DNA of 64,000 bases from Salticus scenicus (GCA_963930645.1 CAWVNO010002543.1:1-64000), one strand, 5' to 3'. Shown: positions 47,394-62,584, numbered from the stretch's first letter. Notes: generated by a model not told the origin, from the sequence alone. Numbers and translations are program-made.

Positions 47394-49502
47394 TTTTTAT
47401 TTTTTATTTTTTATTTATTATTATTATTATTATTATTTTCTTTTTTTTACTAATACATTTACGCTAATACATTTCTAATACATTTCGCTAATACATTTCA
47501 CTGATACATTTTAAATGTTTTCTAATACATTTACGCGTAAGTATTGAAATTGATATAAAACTTTGTAAAAAATTAAACTTGCAGGGTAAAATTGACGTCA
47601 TTATAGCTCTAAAGGTTTATTATTATTATGTTATTTCTGTTATTTTTATTTATTTATTTTCTTATGTGGGAGGAAACTTTTTGTATCAATTTTCATGTAC
47701 CTGTTGCTTTTATGTGACTAAAATTTGAGACATTTATTTATTTATTTAATTATTGTTTTATTACATAAATAATAAAACATGATGAAAATAAATTATTACT
47801 TTATTCCGCCTAGTAATATTTTGATTTTATTTTTCGTATATGTGTTTTCATAGAAACAAAATTTTAAACAAATATATACATATATATGTAAATATACTTT
47901 CTTAAAACATGATTAATGATGATAACCTAGGAAAGTTCGTTTTACATATAATTTTAACATATTAGTATAAAGAATGCTTTGAAAGTCCTTGTTATTTCTT
48001 CAGTCCTTCCTTTTGAATTCATCAAAATTTGCATAAAGTACAATTCATTTCTTCCTTTAACGAGTTTTCACTGACGTGAAAACGAAAATGAAACTTATTT
48101 CAAAATATTTTCCCTTTGCTATTGTTTCACAGAAAAGTTTAGAAATTCTAAAAATATTGCAAACTTCACAATTGTAAAACTCAGCCTAAAGGGAATAAAT
48201 TGAAAAAAGTTAAAATTAAAATTTTTAAGTAGTATTGAATCGATATGAAATTAATTTATAATTTTTCTTTTGTAGATACTGTGCCTTTTGCGTAACTTAA
48301 TACATACAGTGTTAAAAATAATCTAAAAATGATTAAATTTGTAAAATTTGTGTTTGCTGTACGGAATGATTGTTAAAAAATTAAATTTGTTTAGTTTTCA
48401 AGAAATCGTAGTAAATATTTTAGATGATAGTTATATAATCAATGAATAATTACACAAAACTTATTACGTAATATAGTGAAGTGTCAACCCACTGACTTAA
48501 GTAATGTAATGTGTATCATGTAAAAATTGTATTTCTGTTGCTGTTTCACATATTAAAAATTAAACACTTTAGAACATCCAACACTCTTTTACAAAGTTAA
48601 AAAGTGTCAATGTCTTCGGTTTTTGTATTCGTGTTAATTTTATCTTGAATATTTGTGAGTAATTTGAAATCAATTTATGATATTTGGGTTTACCGAAACA
48701 TGTTCCTTATTTAAAATATTATGAATAGTGTTTTGTGTGCAGGGATACACAAAAGTGTTCGGAAGCATTCTAGCCTACGAGACATTTTTTTAATGTCTGT
48801 TATAATATATTCATATTGCTGAACACAAAATGAAATTAACATGTATTAGATAAATATTCATAAATATTTTTTCCATAAAATATGGTATGATTAGAACTAA
48901 CAGTCACACATGTAATTAAAATATATTTACGGATAAAATGTGACTAAAAAGGAAAAAAAATAGACAATCAGTTTTTTTTTTTTTTCAAAAATTTGTAAGA
49001 AAGTAAGAAAGTAGTTAAAATATATTTAGGTGATTGATCGTTTTCGTCTATCTACCTCTCTATTATTTTGTCTGTTTGCATGTAATCTAACTGCTGTAAA
49101 TATTTAGACAAAATAAGGGCTATAAATGTATTAGATTTGCATTTTCAGTTTTCGTAAAATAATTATTATACTTTTCAGTAATGTTTATAAAAGAATATTT
49201 TGGTTAGTTACACCAACCTGAATTAGTCTTTCTCTCTGTCTTTTTGCACACGCTTTAATAAAAAAAATTAAAAATAACATATTTTTTATATATCAAAATC
49301 ATTTTGGTATTTTCTCTATGGAAATTTCTACAAATAGCGCAAATAGTTTGTGCAGAGGGACTCACAAAATTTACATTGCATTACGGTCTATGAGAGATAC
49401 ATTTAAAACATGTATCCAGATTTCTATCCTACAAATAATAAAACACAATATATAGTATTAAGGTGTAGAATATAATTTTATGGGGAATATGCAGTTTCAT
49501 AT
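45829..49502. other. Spacer, copy of 3516-7212
   Basis: It includes the (TA)n and CTAATACATTT minisatellite at about 47347-47537 with a shorter TA run, and a shorter poly(T) at about 46984-47000. Confidence 0.6.
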
Positions 49503-50215
49503 TTATGATGGTTCATTTATACCCAGAAGTTTCCTTTTATCATAAAAGAACCTCTCTACTGCTACAACACCTAAAAATGGGCCTTTACCATCATTCATTG
49601 CAACAAACAAATTAGTTCCTTTGATTGTTTTTTACGTTTTAAATTTCCGCTACCCTTAACAAAATATGACAAGGCTGCAATATCGACGATCCAATCCTGT
49701 TCTTTGACAACAATTTTGTTGGCTCCTAGTTTGTTAGTAGCAAAGCTTCTGTTTGTTTTATGTCCCCGCCTCATCCATTCACTCAGGTTTTCCCTACAAT
49801 TTGGCGCAATAAACTTGTTCTTTTTACTCTTATTGCAAAAAAAACTACTTTGTTTAAACTTTAAAGCTATTTCTTCGCTTTATACTTTTGTGTAAAAAAT
49901 AATAGCTTTAGACTTAAAAACAGTGTTTGTTTTATTTAAGTTGCTTTGTTCCAAATGTCTTTTTTCAGGAGGAGTTCTCAAAGTATTTTGCAAAAGTATA
50001 GTCAATATCAGTTTTTCGATAGATGTTAAGATATTTGAGAATTCGTCTGACAGGTACCGAGTCATTTGATACACATGATAAAGGTTGTTCCATCTGGTGC
50101 TCCATCTGGTGTTTAATAATTCTACTTAGCTTAGCTATAAACGGTTCTATAACTTCCCCCTCTTCATACCTGATAAAGAAAAATCTGTCGGCGTGAGAAC
50201 TTACAGCAACTGTAT
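49503..50215 (-). pseudogene. Unrecognised coding-like region, second copy
   Basis: Copy of 7213-7925 with the same frame breaks and the same stop. No difference was seen by eye. Confidence 0.45.
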
Positions 50216-50524
50216 TTTAGATATTTTAGGAAGATAGTTTTACTTTAATATCTTCTAGATTATCTTATTTTTTTTTTAGTTTCAGAAAGGAATGTTCTAA
50301 GCTCTAATCATACACTTCAATACGTGGAAACACAAACCAATCATAAGGTAAGTTGTATGCATGATTTTTATAATATATAGCACTATTTTCAAGTGGAGGA
50401 TAAAGTAGATTTAAAAATGAATGTCACCTACAATTACAAATAGACTAGAACAATATACTATTCAAATAAGTGTATATATGCATTTAGTTTAAGGGAAGAA
50501 GATAATATCAAAATAAATACAAGC

Positions 50525-50577
<53 letters not shown>

Positions 50578-50887
50578 TTTATTTATTTATTATGAAGTTT
50601 AATGAATTGCAATATTATCAAGACTTTATTAAGCATATTAATATATATAATAAGCAGTAAAATTATTCACTAATTTAAAAAAACTGAAAAAAATGCTACA
50701 TAATCTCTTATCTCTTAACCTATGCTCATATTTAAACAGTTTATAAACTGATCATGAAAAACATAACTATTCACATTTCCAGTACGCAAACTCTTAGTTG
50801 ATTTCTCCTCCAATTCATAAATCGTAACTGCTCCAGTTTACAGAAACGTAAATAATTATACTTAGAGCTCATGAGAACATAGTTGCT

Positions 50888-51808
50888 CAAACATATACTA
50901 TGCGCACTCAATAAATCCTGCAAGGCAATAAACAAATACGTCGAATGGCGGAGGGAGGTCTCTTCGAAACAGTATTATCCAAAGCATCCCAGATGTACTA
51001 AAAAATGTTCATATATGGGGATTTCAGTGGATAATGTGCATCGCTAAAGTCAGGAGTTTGATCATGGAGTCACTCACTACCAAATTTCGACGTGTGAGGA
51101 GTGGATTATCCTGATGGAATGGTCTAAGTTGATCAAAGTTCACAAATGACATGAATGGTTGCAGATGATCGGGCATGATGCTTACGTTTCTGTCACTTGT
51201 CGGAGTCGTATTTTGACGTATCAGAGGTCCCACATCACACTAATTACACATTCCCAATAACATAGCAGAGAGCCTCCGCGAGCTTCAACTGTCAGATGCG
51301 TCCATGTAGGATCAGTAGGTTGACGCGGTTATCTGCATACTCCCACATATCCATCGACTAATATAATTAGAAACGAGATTCGTCAGACAAGGCAACGTGC
51401 TTCCAGTCATCAACAGTTCATTGACGTCTTTTAAGGGACCAGGTGAAGTTTTGCAGTCAAGATCGGTGTACGAGTGGGCGAAAGCCCATACCAATGTGGG
51501 TCTGTTGAATAGATCTCACGCTGGCACTATTTTAATGCCGCAGTATTCAAATCTGCTGCAATTTGATGCAGGTTTGCACGTATGTCATATTTAATGATTC
51601 TCGTCAGTCGCCATTTGCCCCGTTCTTTCACATCTTTTTTCCGCCAACAGTGATGTCGGAGATTTGATGTTTTACCGGATTCCGTATATTCATGGTACGA
51701 TCGTGAAATGGTCGTACGTGAAAACCCAGATTTCATCTCTACTTCGTAGATGCTAAAACCTTTATTTCGTGCATAACCGTATTTAAAGTCGCTTAAATCT
51801 TGATAATC
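50888..51808 (-). pseudogene. Tc1 pseudogene, unit 1, second large copy
   Basis: Copy of 8600-9520 with the catalytic Glu stop preserved. Confidence 0.88.
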
Positions 51809-52099
51809 TGCTGCTGTAGAAGCAATCTATCTAACAGCTATCTAACAGCTTTGACAACCACTTGTTATCGCATAGACGACAGCATCGTATTATTGCGATT
51901 GGTTTCATATCTCTGTTATTTCAACCGCACGCCTTTATCAGTTTTTTTTTTTTTTTTTTTTTTTTTAAATCTTCAATGAATATATATAAAAAAAAAGTTA
52001 AATTAAGCCAACATATGTATAGTCCAAATGTGCATATTAGTAATTTGCATTAAAAAAAAAAAAAAAAAAAAAATCTTAAAAGTTCAAGAGGCATCCCAC

Positions 52100-52131
<32 letters not shown>

Positions 52132-52628
52132 CAAATGCAATTGAACTTATAATTTATGTAACATAAATTACTCGAAACTGGTGAAAGGATCAGAAAGGGA
52201 AGCAAAACATGAAGACAAGTAGTCTATCTAAAGAAAAAGTTAAGTAACGAATTTTATTCATATTTCAATTAGAGAAAAAAAATAACTTTCTAAAACTAAA
52301 CGAAAAAAGGGAAAATAGTTTTTATGAAAATATTATTCAGTATTTTCGAATACGAAAAGCTACTTAATTGAATGGTATTTGATAGTATATAATTCATAAT
52401 AAAATTTTAACGTTTTAAAAATCAAATTATATACCGTAAAATTCTGATAGTAAACACCTACCCATACATCACTTGCTCCATGATTTTCAGATGTTTTCAT
52501 TTTACAAAAACCTTCCGTTCACTCCGCTATTATTATCTGAATTTTTTCATAAAATTTCAGCGTTTTAAATGTTCCTGATAATGTCATACCTTCCGATTTT
52601 AATTATTTTTACATATTCTTTTACTATA

Positions 52629-52993
52629 TTTCCTTAATCTTTTCCTCCTCTCCTACATGGCGAATACTGGCCATGTCTAATGCTACAGCATTCCACGGAA
52701 GTGCTCTCGGGAAGCAATCATATGGCGCATGATGTTGCTATTAACCAACACTGTTCATATGTTGTTTGGGCTTGTTTTAAAAGATTGTGTGAACTTTGTA
52801 TAAAGATTGTGAAATTTGTATATTACCTGTATGAACTTTGTAAATAGACTACCACTCGGCGCCGGTCCTCTTCACTTCCATGCAAATTTGTCGCCTTTTG
52901 TCACGGGAGAACTCTGCTCTAACGACCATTGTAATTTAGTTTTCTCTTATTTTTTTTTCTTGTTGTTTGTTTATGCAATAAACATCGGGGGCG
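52629..52993 (+). mobile_element. LTR-like repeat, full form, second large copy
   Basis: Copy of 10335-10698. Confidence 0.45.
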
Positions 52994-53034
52994 TCCAATA
53001 ATAACTGAAACCTACAAGACACATTACATATGTT

Positions 53035-53485
53035 TTTGCACAATATTCAAAGCTGGTACGTCATACCAGTTTGAGATGAGGGACAACACGAAAATTGTTC
53101 TAACAAAATGTTTAACACGGTTGATGTTTCTAGTATGAATGTTGATCGAATATCATTTACAGACGAAGCTTATTTAAATCGGGTTGGTGTATGTAAGAAT
53201 CAAGATTGGAGTTTTGGGGTCATCGGAAATTTTTGGACATTTGTACTACGCATAATCATACTATTGCTAAAAAAATTCCGTCCTGTCAGCAATTTTCTGA
53301 GAAGACATCATTTCTCTTTTTCTGGCCAGAAACGGTGTTGACTGACTGGTATACTGCAAAATTTAAATATTTCTTTAACATTGAACAAATGCTAGAAAAT
53401 CATGCTCGCCCATACAAAACACGTTATTTTTTACTCTTCAAATTACTTCGATGTTACAGTTATTGCAGTGAATTGTGAGACAGAT
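53035..53485 (+). pseudogene. Mariner-like remnant, unit 1, second large copy
   Basis: Copy of 10740-11190. Confidence 0.6.
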
Positions 53486-54117
53486 AAGAATAAAGGTATG
53501 GACTGGTCTCAGTATTATCAGTCTATCTCTGATCTCAGTTCCCAGTCTATCTCCCTACTCATAGCATACGATTACTTTCTGTGAGGTATACCTAAAAGCA
53601 CTATTTACTACAGCAATCATTTTAAACACGAGAAGGTGTAAGAGGCGACTTGTCCAGCTTGAAAGTCGATTTCTGGTGACAAAAAAGAGAATCACTGGCA
53701 TTTTTCTTTTTTTTTTTTCTTTCTAAAGGCTTTGCATTACGCGCTTTTATCTATATCCGATTCCGAGATATTTATTTTTTAGGGTTCATTCATAAACTAA
53801 CCTTTTATCTTGCAATAAAAATATGAGACTCGGATGAAATAAATGTAGTATAAGAAAGAACAGCTTTTAATTGATAAATATAACACTTTAGAATTATAGA
53901 GGCATTAATCTGTATTACAAATAATTTGTTTTTAAACAAATCTAATTTCGCTATATTATGTTGTATCTAAATACAATAAAAAAAAATCCATTGCGCAGTT
54001 CTTGTAAAAGATTGTGTGATATTGTGTTTTACAATCACGATATTTCATATCCAGGGGTTTTTCTTTAAAGGAAATATAAACATGTATATATATTTTTTTA
54101 TTAAAATTATACTAATG

Positions 54118-54121
<4 letters not shown>

Positions 54122-54186
<65 letters not shown>

Positions 54187-54287
54187 TATAAAGAAAAAAA
54201 AAATAAACTAAATAGTTGTTTTTTCTTTTTTTTATGAGACATATATATACATATATATATACATATATATACATATATATATATACG

Positions 54288-54342
<55 letters not shown>
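54122..54342. repeat. Compound (TA)n tract, second large copy
   Basis: Copy of 11829-12053 with different TA run lengths. It is the junction of the two 3.7-kb units. Confidence 0.9.
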
Positions 54343-54345
<3 letters not shown>

Positions 54346-54656
54346 TTTATTTATTTATTATGAAGTTTAATGAATTGCAATATTATCAAGACTTTATTAA
54401 GCATATTAATATATATAATAAGCAGTAAAATTATTCACTAATTTAAAAAAACTGAAAAAAATGCTACATAATCTCTTATCTCTTAACCTATGCTCATATT
54501 TAAACAGTTTATAAACTGATCATGAAAAACATAACTATTCACATTTCCAGTACGCAAACTCTTAGTTGATTTCTCCTCCAATTCATAAATCGTAACTGCT
54601 CCAGTTTACAGAAACGTAAATAATTATACTTAGAGCTCATGAGAACATAGTTGCTC

Positions 54657-55587
54657 AAACATATACTATGCGCACTCAATAAATCCTGCAAGGCAATAAA
54701 CAAATACGTCGAATGGCGGAGGGAGGTCTCTTCGAAACAGTATTATCCAAAGCATCCCAGATGTACTAAAAAATGTTCATATATGGGGATTTAAGTGGAT
54801 AATGTGCATCGCTAAAGTCAGGAGTTTGATCATGGAGTCACTCACTACCAAATTTCGACGTGTGAGGAGTGGATTATCCTGATGGAATGGTCTAAGTTGA
54901 TCAAAGTTCACAAATCACATGAATGGTTGCAGATGATCGGGCATGATGCTTACGTTTCTGTCACTTGTCGGAGTCGTATTTTGACGTATCAGAGGTCCCA
55001 CATCACACTAATTACACATTCCCAATAACATAGCAGAGAGCCTCCGCGAGCTTCAACTGTCAGATGCGTCCATGTAGGATCAGTAGGTTGACGAGGTTAT
55101 CTCCATACTCCCACATATCCATCGACTAATATAATTAGAAACGAGATTCGTCAGACAAGGCAACGTGCTTCCAGTCATCAACAGTTCATTGACGTCTTTT
55201 AAGGGACCAGGTGAAGTTTTGCAGTCAAGATCGGTGTACGAGTGGGCTTTAGGCTCCGAAAGCCCATACCAATGTGGGTCTGTTGAATAGATCTCACGCT
55301 GGCACTATTTTAATGCCGCAGTATTCAAATCTGCTGCAATTTGATGCAGGTTTGCACGTATGTCATATTTAATGATTCTCGTCAGTCGCCATTTGCCCCG
55401 TTCTTTCACATCTTTTTTCCGCCAACAGTGATGTCGGAGATTTGATGTTTTACCGGATTCCGTATATTCATGGTACGATCGTGAAATGGTCGTACGTGAA
55501 AACCCAGATTTCATCTCTACTTCGTAGATGCTAAAACCTTTATTTCGTGCATAACCGTATTTAAAGTCGCTTAAATCTTGATAATCT
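54657..55587 (-). pseudogene. Tc1 pseudogene, unit 2, second large copy
   Basis: Copy of 12370-13300. Position 55000 is A where the first copy has G at 12713. Confidence 0.88.
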
Positions 55588-55717
55588 GCTGCTGTAGAAG
55601 CAATCTATATAACAGCTATCTAACAGCTTTGACAACCACTTGTTATCGCATAGACGACAGCATCGTATTATTGCGATTGGTTTCATATCTCTGTTATTTC
55701 AACCGCACGCCTTTATC

Positions 55718-55764
<47 letters not shown>

Positions 55765-56414
55765 CTTCAATGAATATACATAAAAAAAAAGTTAAATTAA
55801 GCCAACATATGTATAGTCCAAATGTGCATATTAGTAATTTGCATTAAAAAAAAAAAAAAAAAAAATCTTAAAAGTTCAAGAGGCATCCCACTAAAAAAAA
55901 AAAAAAAAAAAAATCTGCAAATGCAATTGAACTTATAATTTATGTAACATAAATTACTCGAAACTGGTGAAAGGATCAGAAAGGGAAGCAAAACATGAAG
56001 ACAAGTAGTCTAACTAAAGAAAAAGTTACCTAACGAATTTTATTCATATTTCAATTAGAGAAAAAAAATAACTTTCTAAAACTAAACGAAAAAAGGGAAA
56101 ATAGTTTTTATGAAAATATTATTCAGTATTTTCGAATACGAAAAGCTACTTAATTGAATGGTATTTGATAGTATATAATTCATAATAAAATTTTAACGTT
56201 TTAAAAATCAAATTATATACCGTAAAATTCTGATAGTAAACACCTACCCATACATCACTTGCTCCATGATTTTCAGATGTTTTCATTTTACAAAAACCTT
56301 CCGTTCACTCCGCTATTATTATCTGAATTTTTTCATAAAATTTCAGCGTTTTAAATGTTCCTGATAATGTCATACCTTCCGATTTTAATTATTTTTACAT
56401 ATTCTTTTACTATA

Positions 56415-56629
56415 TTTCCTTAATCTTTTCCTCCTCTCCTACATGGCGAATACTGGCCATGTCTAATGCTACAGCATTCCACGGAAGTGCTCTCGGGAAG
56501 CAATCATATGGCGCATGATGTTGCTATTAACCAACACTGTTCATATGTTGTTTGGGCGACATTGTAATTTAGTTTTCTCTTATTTTTTTTTCTTGTTGTT
56601 TGTTTATGCAATAAACATCGGGGGCGTCC
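56415..56629 (+). mobile_element. LTR-like repeat with deletion, second large copy
   Basis: Copy of 14116-14330 with the identical GA-filled deletion junction. Confidence 0.55.
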
Positions 56630-56667
56630 AATAATAACTGAAACCTACAAGACACATTACATATGTT

Positions 56668-57118
56668 TTTGCACAATATTCAAAGCTGGTACGTCATACC
56701 AGTTTGAGATGAGGGACAACACGAAAATTGTTCTAACAAAATGTTTAACACGGTTGATGTTTCTAGTATGAATGTTGATCGAATATCATTTACAGACGAA
56801 GCTTATTTAAATCGGGTTGGTGTATGTAAGAATCAAGATTGGAGTTTTGGGGTCATCGGAAATTTTTGGACATTTGTACTACGCATAATCATACTATTGC
56901 TAAAAAAATTCCGTCCTGTCAGCAATTTTCTGAGAAGACATCATTTCTCTTTTTCTGGCCAGAAACGGTGTTGACTGACTGGTATACTGCAAAATTTAAA
57001 TATTTCTTTAACATTGAACAAATGCTAGAAAATCATGCTCGCCCATACAAAACACGTTATTTTTTACTCTTCAAATTACTTCGATGTTACAGTTATTGCA
57101 GTGAATTGTGAGACAGAT
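56668..57118 (+). pseudogene. Mariner-like remnant, unit 2, second large copy
   Basis: Copy of 14369-14819. Confidence 0.6.
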
Positions 57119-57747
57119 AAGAATAAAGGTATGGACTGGTCTCAGTATTATCAGTCTATCTCTGATCTCAGTTCCCAGTCTATCTCCCTACTCATAGCAT
57201 ACGATTACTTTCTGTGAGGTATACCTAAAAGCACTATTTACTACAGCAATCATTTTAAACACGAGAAGGTGTAAGAGGCGACTTGTCCAGCTTGAAAGTC
57301 GATTTCTGGTGACAAAAAAGAGAATCACTGGCATTTTTCTTTTTTTTTCTTTCTAAAGGCTTTGCATTACGCGCTTTTATCTATATCCGATTCCGAGATA
57401 TTTATTTTTTAGGGTTCATTCATAAACTAACCTTTTATCTTGCAATAAAAATATGAGACTCGGATGAAATAAATGTAGTATAAGAAAGAACAGCTTTTAA
57501 TTGATAAATATAACACTTTAGAATTATAGAGGCATTAATCTGTATTACAAATAATTTGTTTTTAAACAAATCTAATTTCGCTATATTATGTTGTATCTAA
57601 ATACAATAAAAAAAAATCCATTGCGCAGTTCTTGTAAAAGATTGTGTGATATTGTGTTTTACAATCACGATATTTCATATCCAGGGGTTTTTCTTTAAAG
57701 GAAATATAAATATGTATATATATTTTTTTATTAAAATTATACTAATG

Positions 57748-57806
<59 letters not shown>

Positions 57807-58452
57807 TATAAAGAAAAAAAATAAACTAAATAGTTGTTTTTTCTTTTTTTTATGAGACAGCTACACATGTCACATCCATAACATACCTATATAATAAATA
57901 TATGTTCTAAAGTTCTTTCAAAAAATGCATTAAAAATTTTAATGTAACTGAAATTTTCTATATCGCTATTTTTATACTTTCGTATTCAAAATATTACAGA
58001 ACATGTGTTTCGATTTCCATATATATTCGTCTCATTTTGCAGTCTAATGAGTTTTCAGTGATACGTACTTTTGTATTAACCGTCAGTGCTGTTATTTCAG
58101 AAAATAATCTCAAAACCAAAGTGTTTTATTTCGAAACTAATGGAAAATGATCATGCAAACATCTAAAAAATTTTCTTTGACTGAATTGAAATTGCAAAAT
58201 GCATCGAACTGTATCTAAATTTAAGACATATTAAATTTATATTTCTCTAGAAAAATGCATTTTTATATAGGTATTTAGAGGATGAATAAATGTACATAAA
58301 TTTTAAGTTACATAAAAATTTTCTCTTTTAACTGGTGTTAATTTAATATTAAATAACAATTAATTATCCAACCAGATAAATAATTAAATGAAAGTTTAAA
58401 ATATGCTTTTTTTTTAGCATGTAGTCACATAGTTTTATTATGAATTATATGT

Positions 58453-58483
<31 letters not shown>

Positions 58484-58501
58484 CATACATATATATGTAT
58501 A

Positions 58502-58689
58502 CAGTCGGCAGCAAAATTATTAAAGCATTGTCAATAATTGCTATTTAAAGGATGTGCATTTAATACTGTTTTGTTAAGTAAATATTTGTCGAATCATGAT
58601 CTTAGTCTTATGCTGTTTATAAAAAAGTATGTTAATGATAAAAATTAATGATTAGTGGTTGTGTGCGTCAATAATTTTGCTGCCGACTG
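58502..58689. mobile_element. 188-bp CAGTCGGCAGC MITE, second large copy
   Basis: Copy of 16205-16392, again TA-flanked (58500-58501 and 58690-58691). Confidence 0.9.
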
Positions 58690-59381
58690 TATATATATTC
58701 TGAGTGTCCCATAAATCTAGACATTTTAAAAATTGATAAAAAAAAATGAAGGAATTGATGAAATTGAACAGGATTTACAAAAGCGTCACTCTTATAAAAT
58801 GAGATTTTTTCTCTTTTTTAAGTAAAGAAAATAATATTAGTTAAACTTTAACTAATAGAGCGCAATGTACGCGAGCAAATCACATATTTCCATGATAAAC
58901 TATACTTATCTGCATGCAGATTTTTACAGCATATAACTTATGTTCCCGCCATCACTAGAAATACACCCTGTTAATGAGTTACCATAATGCTTTCTTCAGT
59001 TTCAGTCGAGGAATCTTAGGTGAAATAAAACATTTTTACCACCAATAAAGCTTTGTACACTAAATGAGCATCACAGTTAAAATTTCATGTACGTACAAGG
59101 TGGAGGAAAAATAAGAAATGAGCTGTTAATCCTAAAAAAGTTCAACTTATTAGAGATCTTTTTATTTCTGGTTACGCGTCTGTTCATTACTACCCTTTAT
59201 TGACGAAAATTTGAATTATTATTTTTTTCTTTACAAGAAAAATATATTCATTTCACGAGAATAACACCAATATAGCAAATATGTTTCCGTAGGATCTCCC
59301 ACGATAAGTCCCAGATTTCCGCATTCCTCCCAGTATATCCCGTAGGAATGCAGAATGCCCGCCGTAGCGGCCTCCGTAGGA

Positions 59382-59698
59382 TGGATTGTTGGATGGATGG
59401 TTGGGTTTTACGTCGCACTATTGCTGCGCAGATGGGCAATTGGCGACGGTCTGGTACACACCCCTAGAGGTGGTCCGGAGACATGCCATCACAATTTTGA
59501 TCCTCCGCGGCTCTCCCGCTTCGGTGACCCCCAGAGGTATAATTTTTGATGGGAACATGGAGGACATTGCAGCCACGACAGATTTTACGTGCACCAGCCA
59601 CCATTAGTGTACACGACGGTCTTTGGCCTGCTCGAGTACCGAACCCGCAATCTTCCAATTACGAGGCCGGCGCTCTACCGACTGGGCTACCGCGGCCC
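59382..59698 (-). mobile_element. tRNA-headed SINE, second large copy
   Basis: Copy of 17085-17401 with its 15-bp target duplications at 59367-59381 and 59699-59713. Position 59694 is G where 17397 is A, in the tRNA-like head. Confidence 0.93.
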
Positions 59699-60427
59699 GC
59701 GGCCTCCGTAGGAACATCGTATATCCGTAGCTCCGTCGTAGTTCCCGAGAACTAAATCTGTCAAATCATTCCTAGAATGTCAAATTAGATTTTCCCACAG
59801 ATTTCCCAAATAAAACATGTCCGTTCTTCCTCCGGGAAGAATCCGGGAGGTTCAGAATACCCCAGGGAGCGATGTAGTAAGATCATTGTTATACGGACAT
59901 TTCCACAAACTGCATTCAATTCTGCCAATTTCTTCAAATTGTATGAATTTTTGAAATGTGTACGGACTTATGAGACATTCGATGTCCTACATTTTTGTTC
60001 TTGTAATGGTATTATGTATTGCTCTTATGTAATGCTCTCGTGATTATGTAAATTAGATCTTAGGAATTATGCTATAAAATATTTAATACTGTACGTTGGT
60101 TCTTTTTAATGGAAAACCTTTAGCCAATCGTAGCCATCTGGCAAATGTAGCCAGAGATCTGTGACTAAACAGGTGCATTTGGCAATAAAATGTAAAGATG
60201 AGATGGCAAAATACAGACTGCAATGTGATATTTAAAATAAACGTCTAGGAAGTTAAGATTTTGTCTTAAATGTTTACATTTTAATGACCTTGTAGATTTT
60301 CTACATCTGTCAATAATCTGCCAAATTTCTAACTACATCAATCACAGACATTTCCTTTACTAGCAGAGTCAAGCCATGAGATTTCTCCTCCATTTTAAGT
60401 TTTTTCTGACCCATTGTGTGGATTGGC

Positions 60428-61487
60428 TATACCGATGTAGGTTCTATATATTTTTAATAATAAATAAAACACTTTAAAACACGTATATAAGTTTTAAAAA
60501 CATATATTTAATTAAAAGCGGCTTATTCCAAAGCTTTTCGCCCTGAAAATTAGGGCATCATCAGGAAGTCTACATGGTTTTACACAATGTGCAGCTGTGT
60601 TACAAATATATATACTAAATCAGGTTAAAGCTACAGTTACATCGTTGCTTTAATACATTTTTTTAGTTCATTGGTCAGAGCCATTCTACATTGACACTGA
60701 GACAACACTTGATTACTGCAACTTGCGTTGGAAAAGTCAGTTTTGGATGTCTTTCGGAAAGGCTGGCGTGGTGGTAACATCAAGGTGAAAAAACGTTCCG
60801 AGCAGTGGTAGTGAATGGAAGTCATTCTTTTGGAGGCGTCAATGGATGGCAGCTGGAACACTGGACTGGCGTTAACAACTGTTATAAGAGACTTGTAGTG
60901 GAAAGGAATCAAACCTTGAAGACAAACTGTGGATGGGAACATGGAACTTGGAGTGGCGGTAACTATCATTGGAGAAGGGTGCAGCATCGTCCATAGAAAC
61001 TTAAATAAAACTTGAAATTGATGAGGTTACATATTCTACTGGAAAATTATATATGCAAGTTAAATATGTGGTTGTATAATATAATTCCAAATTTTAGGTA
61101 GAAAAGCTGAATCTTTAGAATTAATACCATTAGGATATTTTACAAAATTTACAGCTTCTGAAATTACGAGTTCAGTTATATTTTGTGGAGTTGAAATTAT
61201 TTCTGCTCGATCCTATAAGGGTATAGCGCTGGCGTTATTGTAAATGAAAAACACAATTGCAGAACTTCTTTGATATGTTCCTAGATTCTGCTATTAAGAG
61301 TTCTTTTAGTTTGTCCAATATAGAAAAAAAATTCATTATTCAATTGTATGGGAAGTTTATAAACCCTTCCAGTGGGTCTAGTGCGGTCATTGTCATTATA
61401 CTTAGTTGTTTAATAGTTAAAGGTGAACTATAAGGAATTACAGTATTAAATTTTCGAAAAGTATAATGTCTAAAATTATCGAAATCT
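60428..61487 (-). mobile_element. Penelope-like element 3' part, second large copy
   Basis: Copy of 18131-19190. The GIY-YIG remnant is at about 61477-61084 and the hammerhead-like motif at about 60572-60518. Confidence 0.75.
60518..60572 (-). ncRNA. Hammerhead-ribozyme-like motif, second large copy
   Basis: Same sequence as 18221-18275, including the extra T after CTGATGA. Confidence 0.6.
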
Positions 61488-61515
61488 TTACTATAAACAA
61501 GGCTGAACTATAAAC

Positions 61516-61671
61516 AAGGTACTATATTACTATAAACAAGGTGAATTTAATTTTAGGGGTAAATTTAGAAGAGTTATTAATTGGAGGAAAAAAAGAGTTT
61601 ATTTATTTATTTATTTTTTTATTAAAAATCTCAATTATAGTATTTATTTATTTATTTTTTATTTATTTTTT

Positions 61672-61717
<46 letters not shown>

Positions 61718-61899
61718 ACAATAAAACAAACAAACAAACAAACAAAAAATACAACAAAAAACTACTATAATTGAATTTTTCAGTAAAATAAAAAATAAAC
61801 TACTTTTTCCTCCAATTAATAACTCTTCTACAACCACTTCTACAATAATCATTCTATAACCCCTAAAATTAAATTCACTAATAGCCTTGTACTTATTTT
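61516..61899. repeat. Inverted repeat around poly(A), second large copy
   Basis: Copy of 19219-19600, with a slightly different T/A run boundary near 61674. Confidence 0.7.
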
Positions 61900-61946
61900 T
61901 TTATTTTTTATTTATTTATTTATTTATTTTTTGCCAATCAAGTGTA

Positions 61947-61984
<38 letters not shown>

Positions 61985-62584
61985 CTGCACTGTACTGTCT
62001 CAGACAGTTTCATTTAAAATATTATCAAGTTTTTAAATACACTCAAAAACCATATTAGAAATCTTATAGATATACAGATAAATTTTTCCGTTTAAATTTT
62101 TGTTTCTTTAAGTTTAGATCTTTGTATCATTTATGAAATACCATATTATTTTATTTATTTATTAACATTATGCAAAATAAAAATAAAACTTGCTGAAAAC
62201 TTGCACGTTCAAAACTTCGAAACGTGGAATATTCCAAATTTTTCTTGTAATATTTCTCAACAACATTCCATTAAGTGCCTTAATCCTAAAAGCTATTTTG
62301 GTTTCTAAGCCGATTAGCTGCAATTAAATAATGTTAGTTATTTCGGAGAAGTTGAAAATTAAAATTTTAAGAGTCCTAATTTTCTAAGATTGCGTGAGCC
62401 AAAAGGACGTTAGTTCCTCCGAATTTGAACTTATAAGCATTTGAATTATTAATAGTCATAGTTATATATTTTAATGTAGAAAAAGCATTAAAAGAAGCTT
62501 AATTCATCATAGAGATTAAAGAAGCATCAGTCATCATACATTTTCCCTAGAATATTATTCATATTTAAAAATATATGTCGATAA

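Larger units (their letters stand above)
50526..54240 (+). repeat. 3.7-kb tandem unit 1, second large copy
   Basis: Copy of 8238-11955. It keeps the unit 1 signatures: full LTR-like block and no 10-bp Tc1 insertion. Confidence 0.9.
54280..57858 (+). repeat. 3.7-kb tandem unit 2, second large copy
   Basis: Copy of 11990-15563. It keeps the unit 2 signatures: the 10-bp insertion near 55247 and the 155-bp deletion at about 56558. Confidence 0.9.
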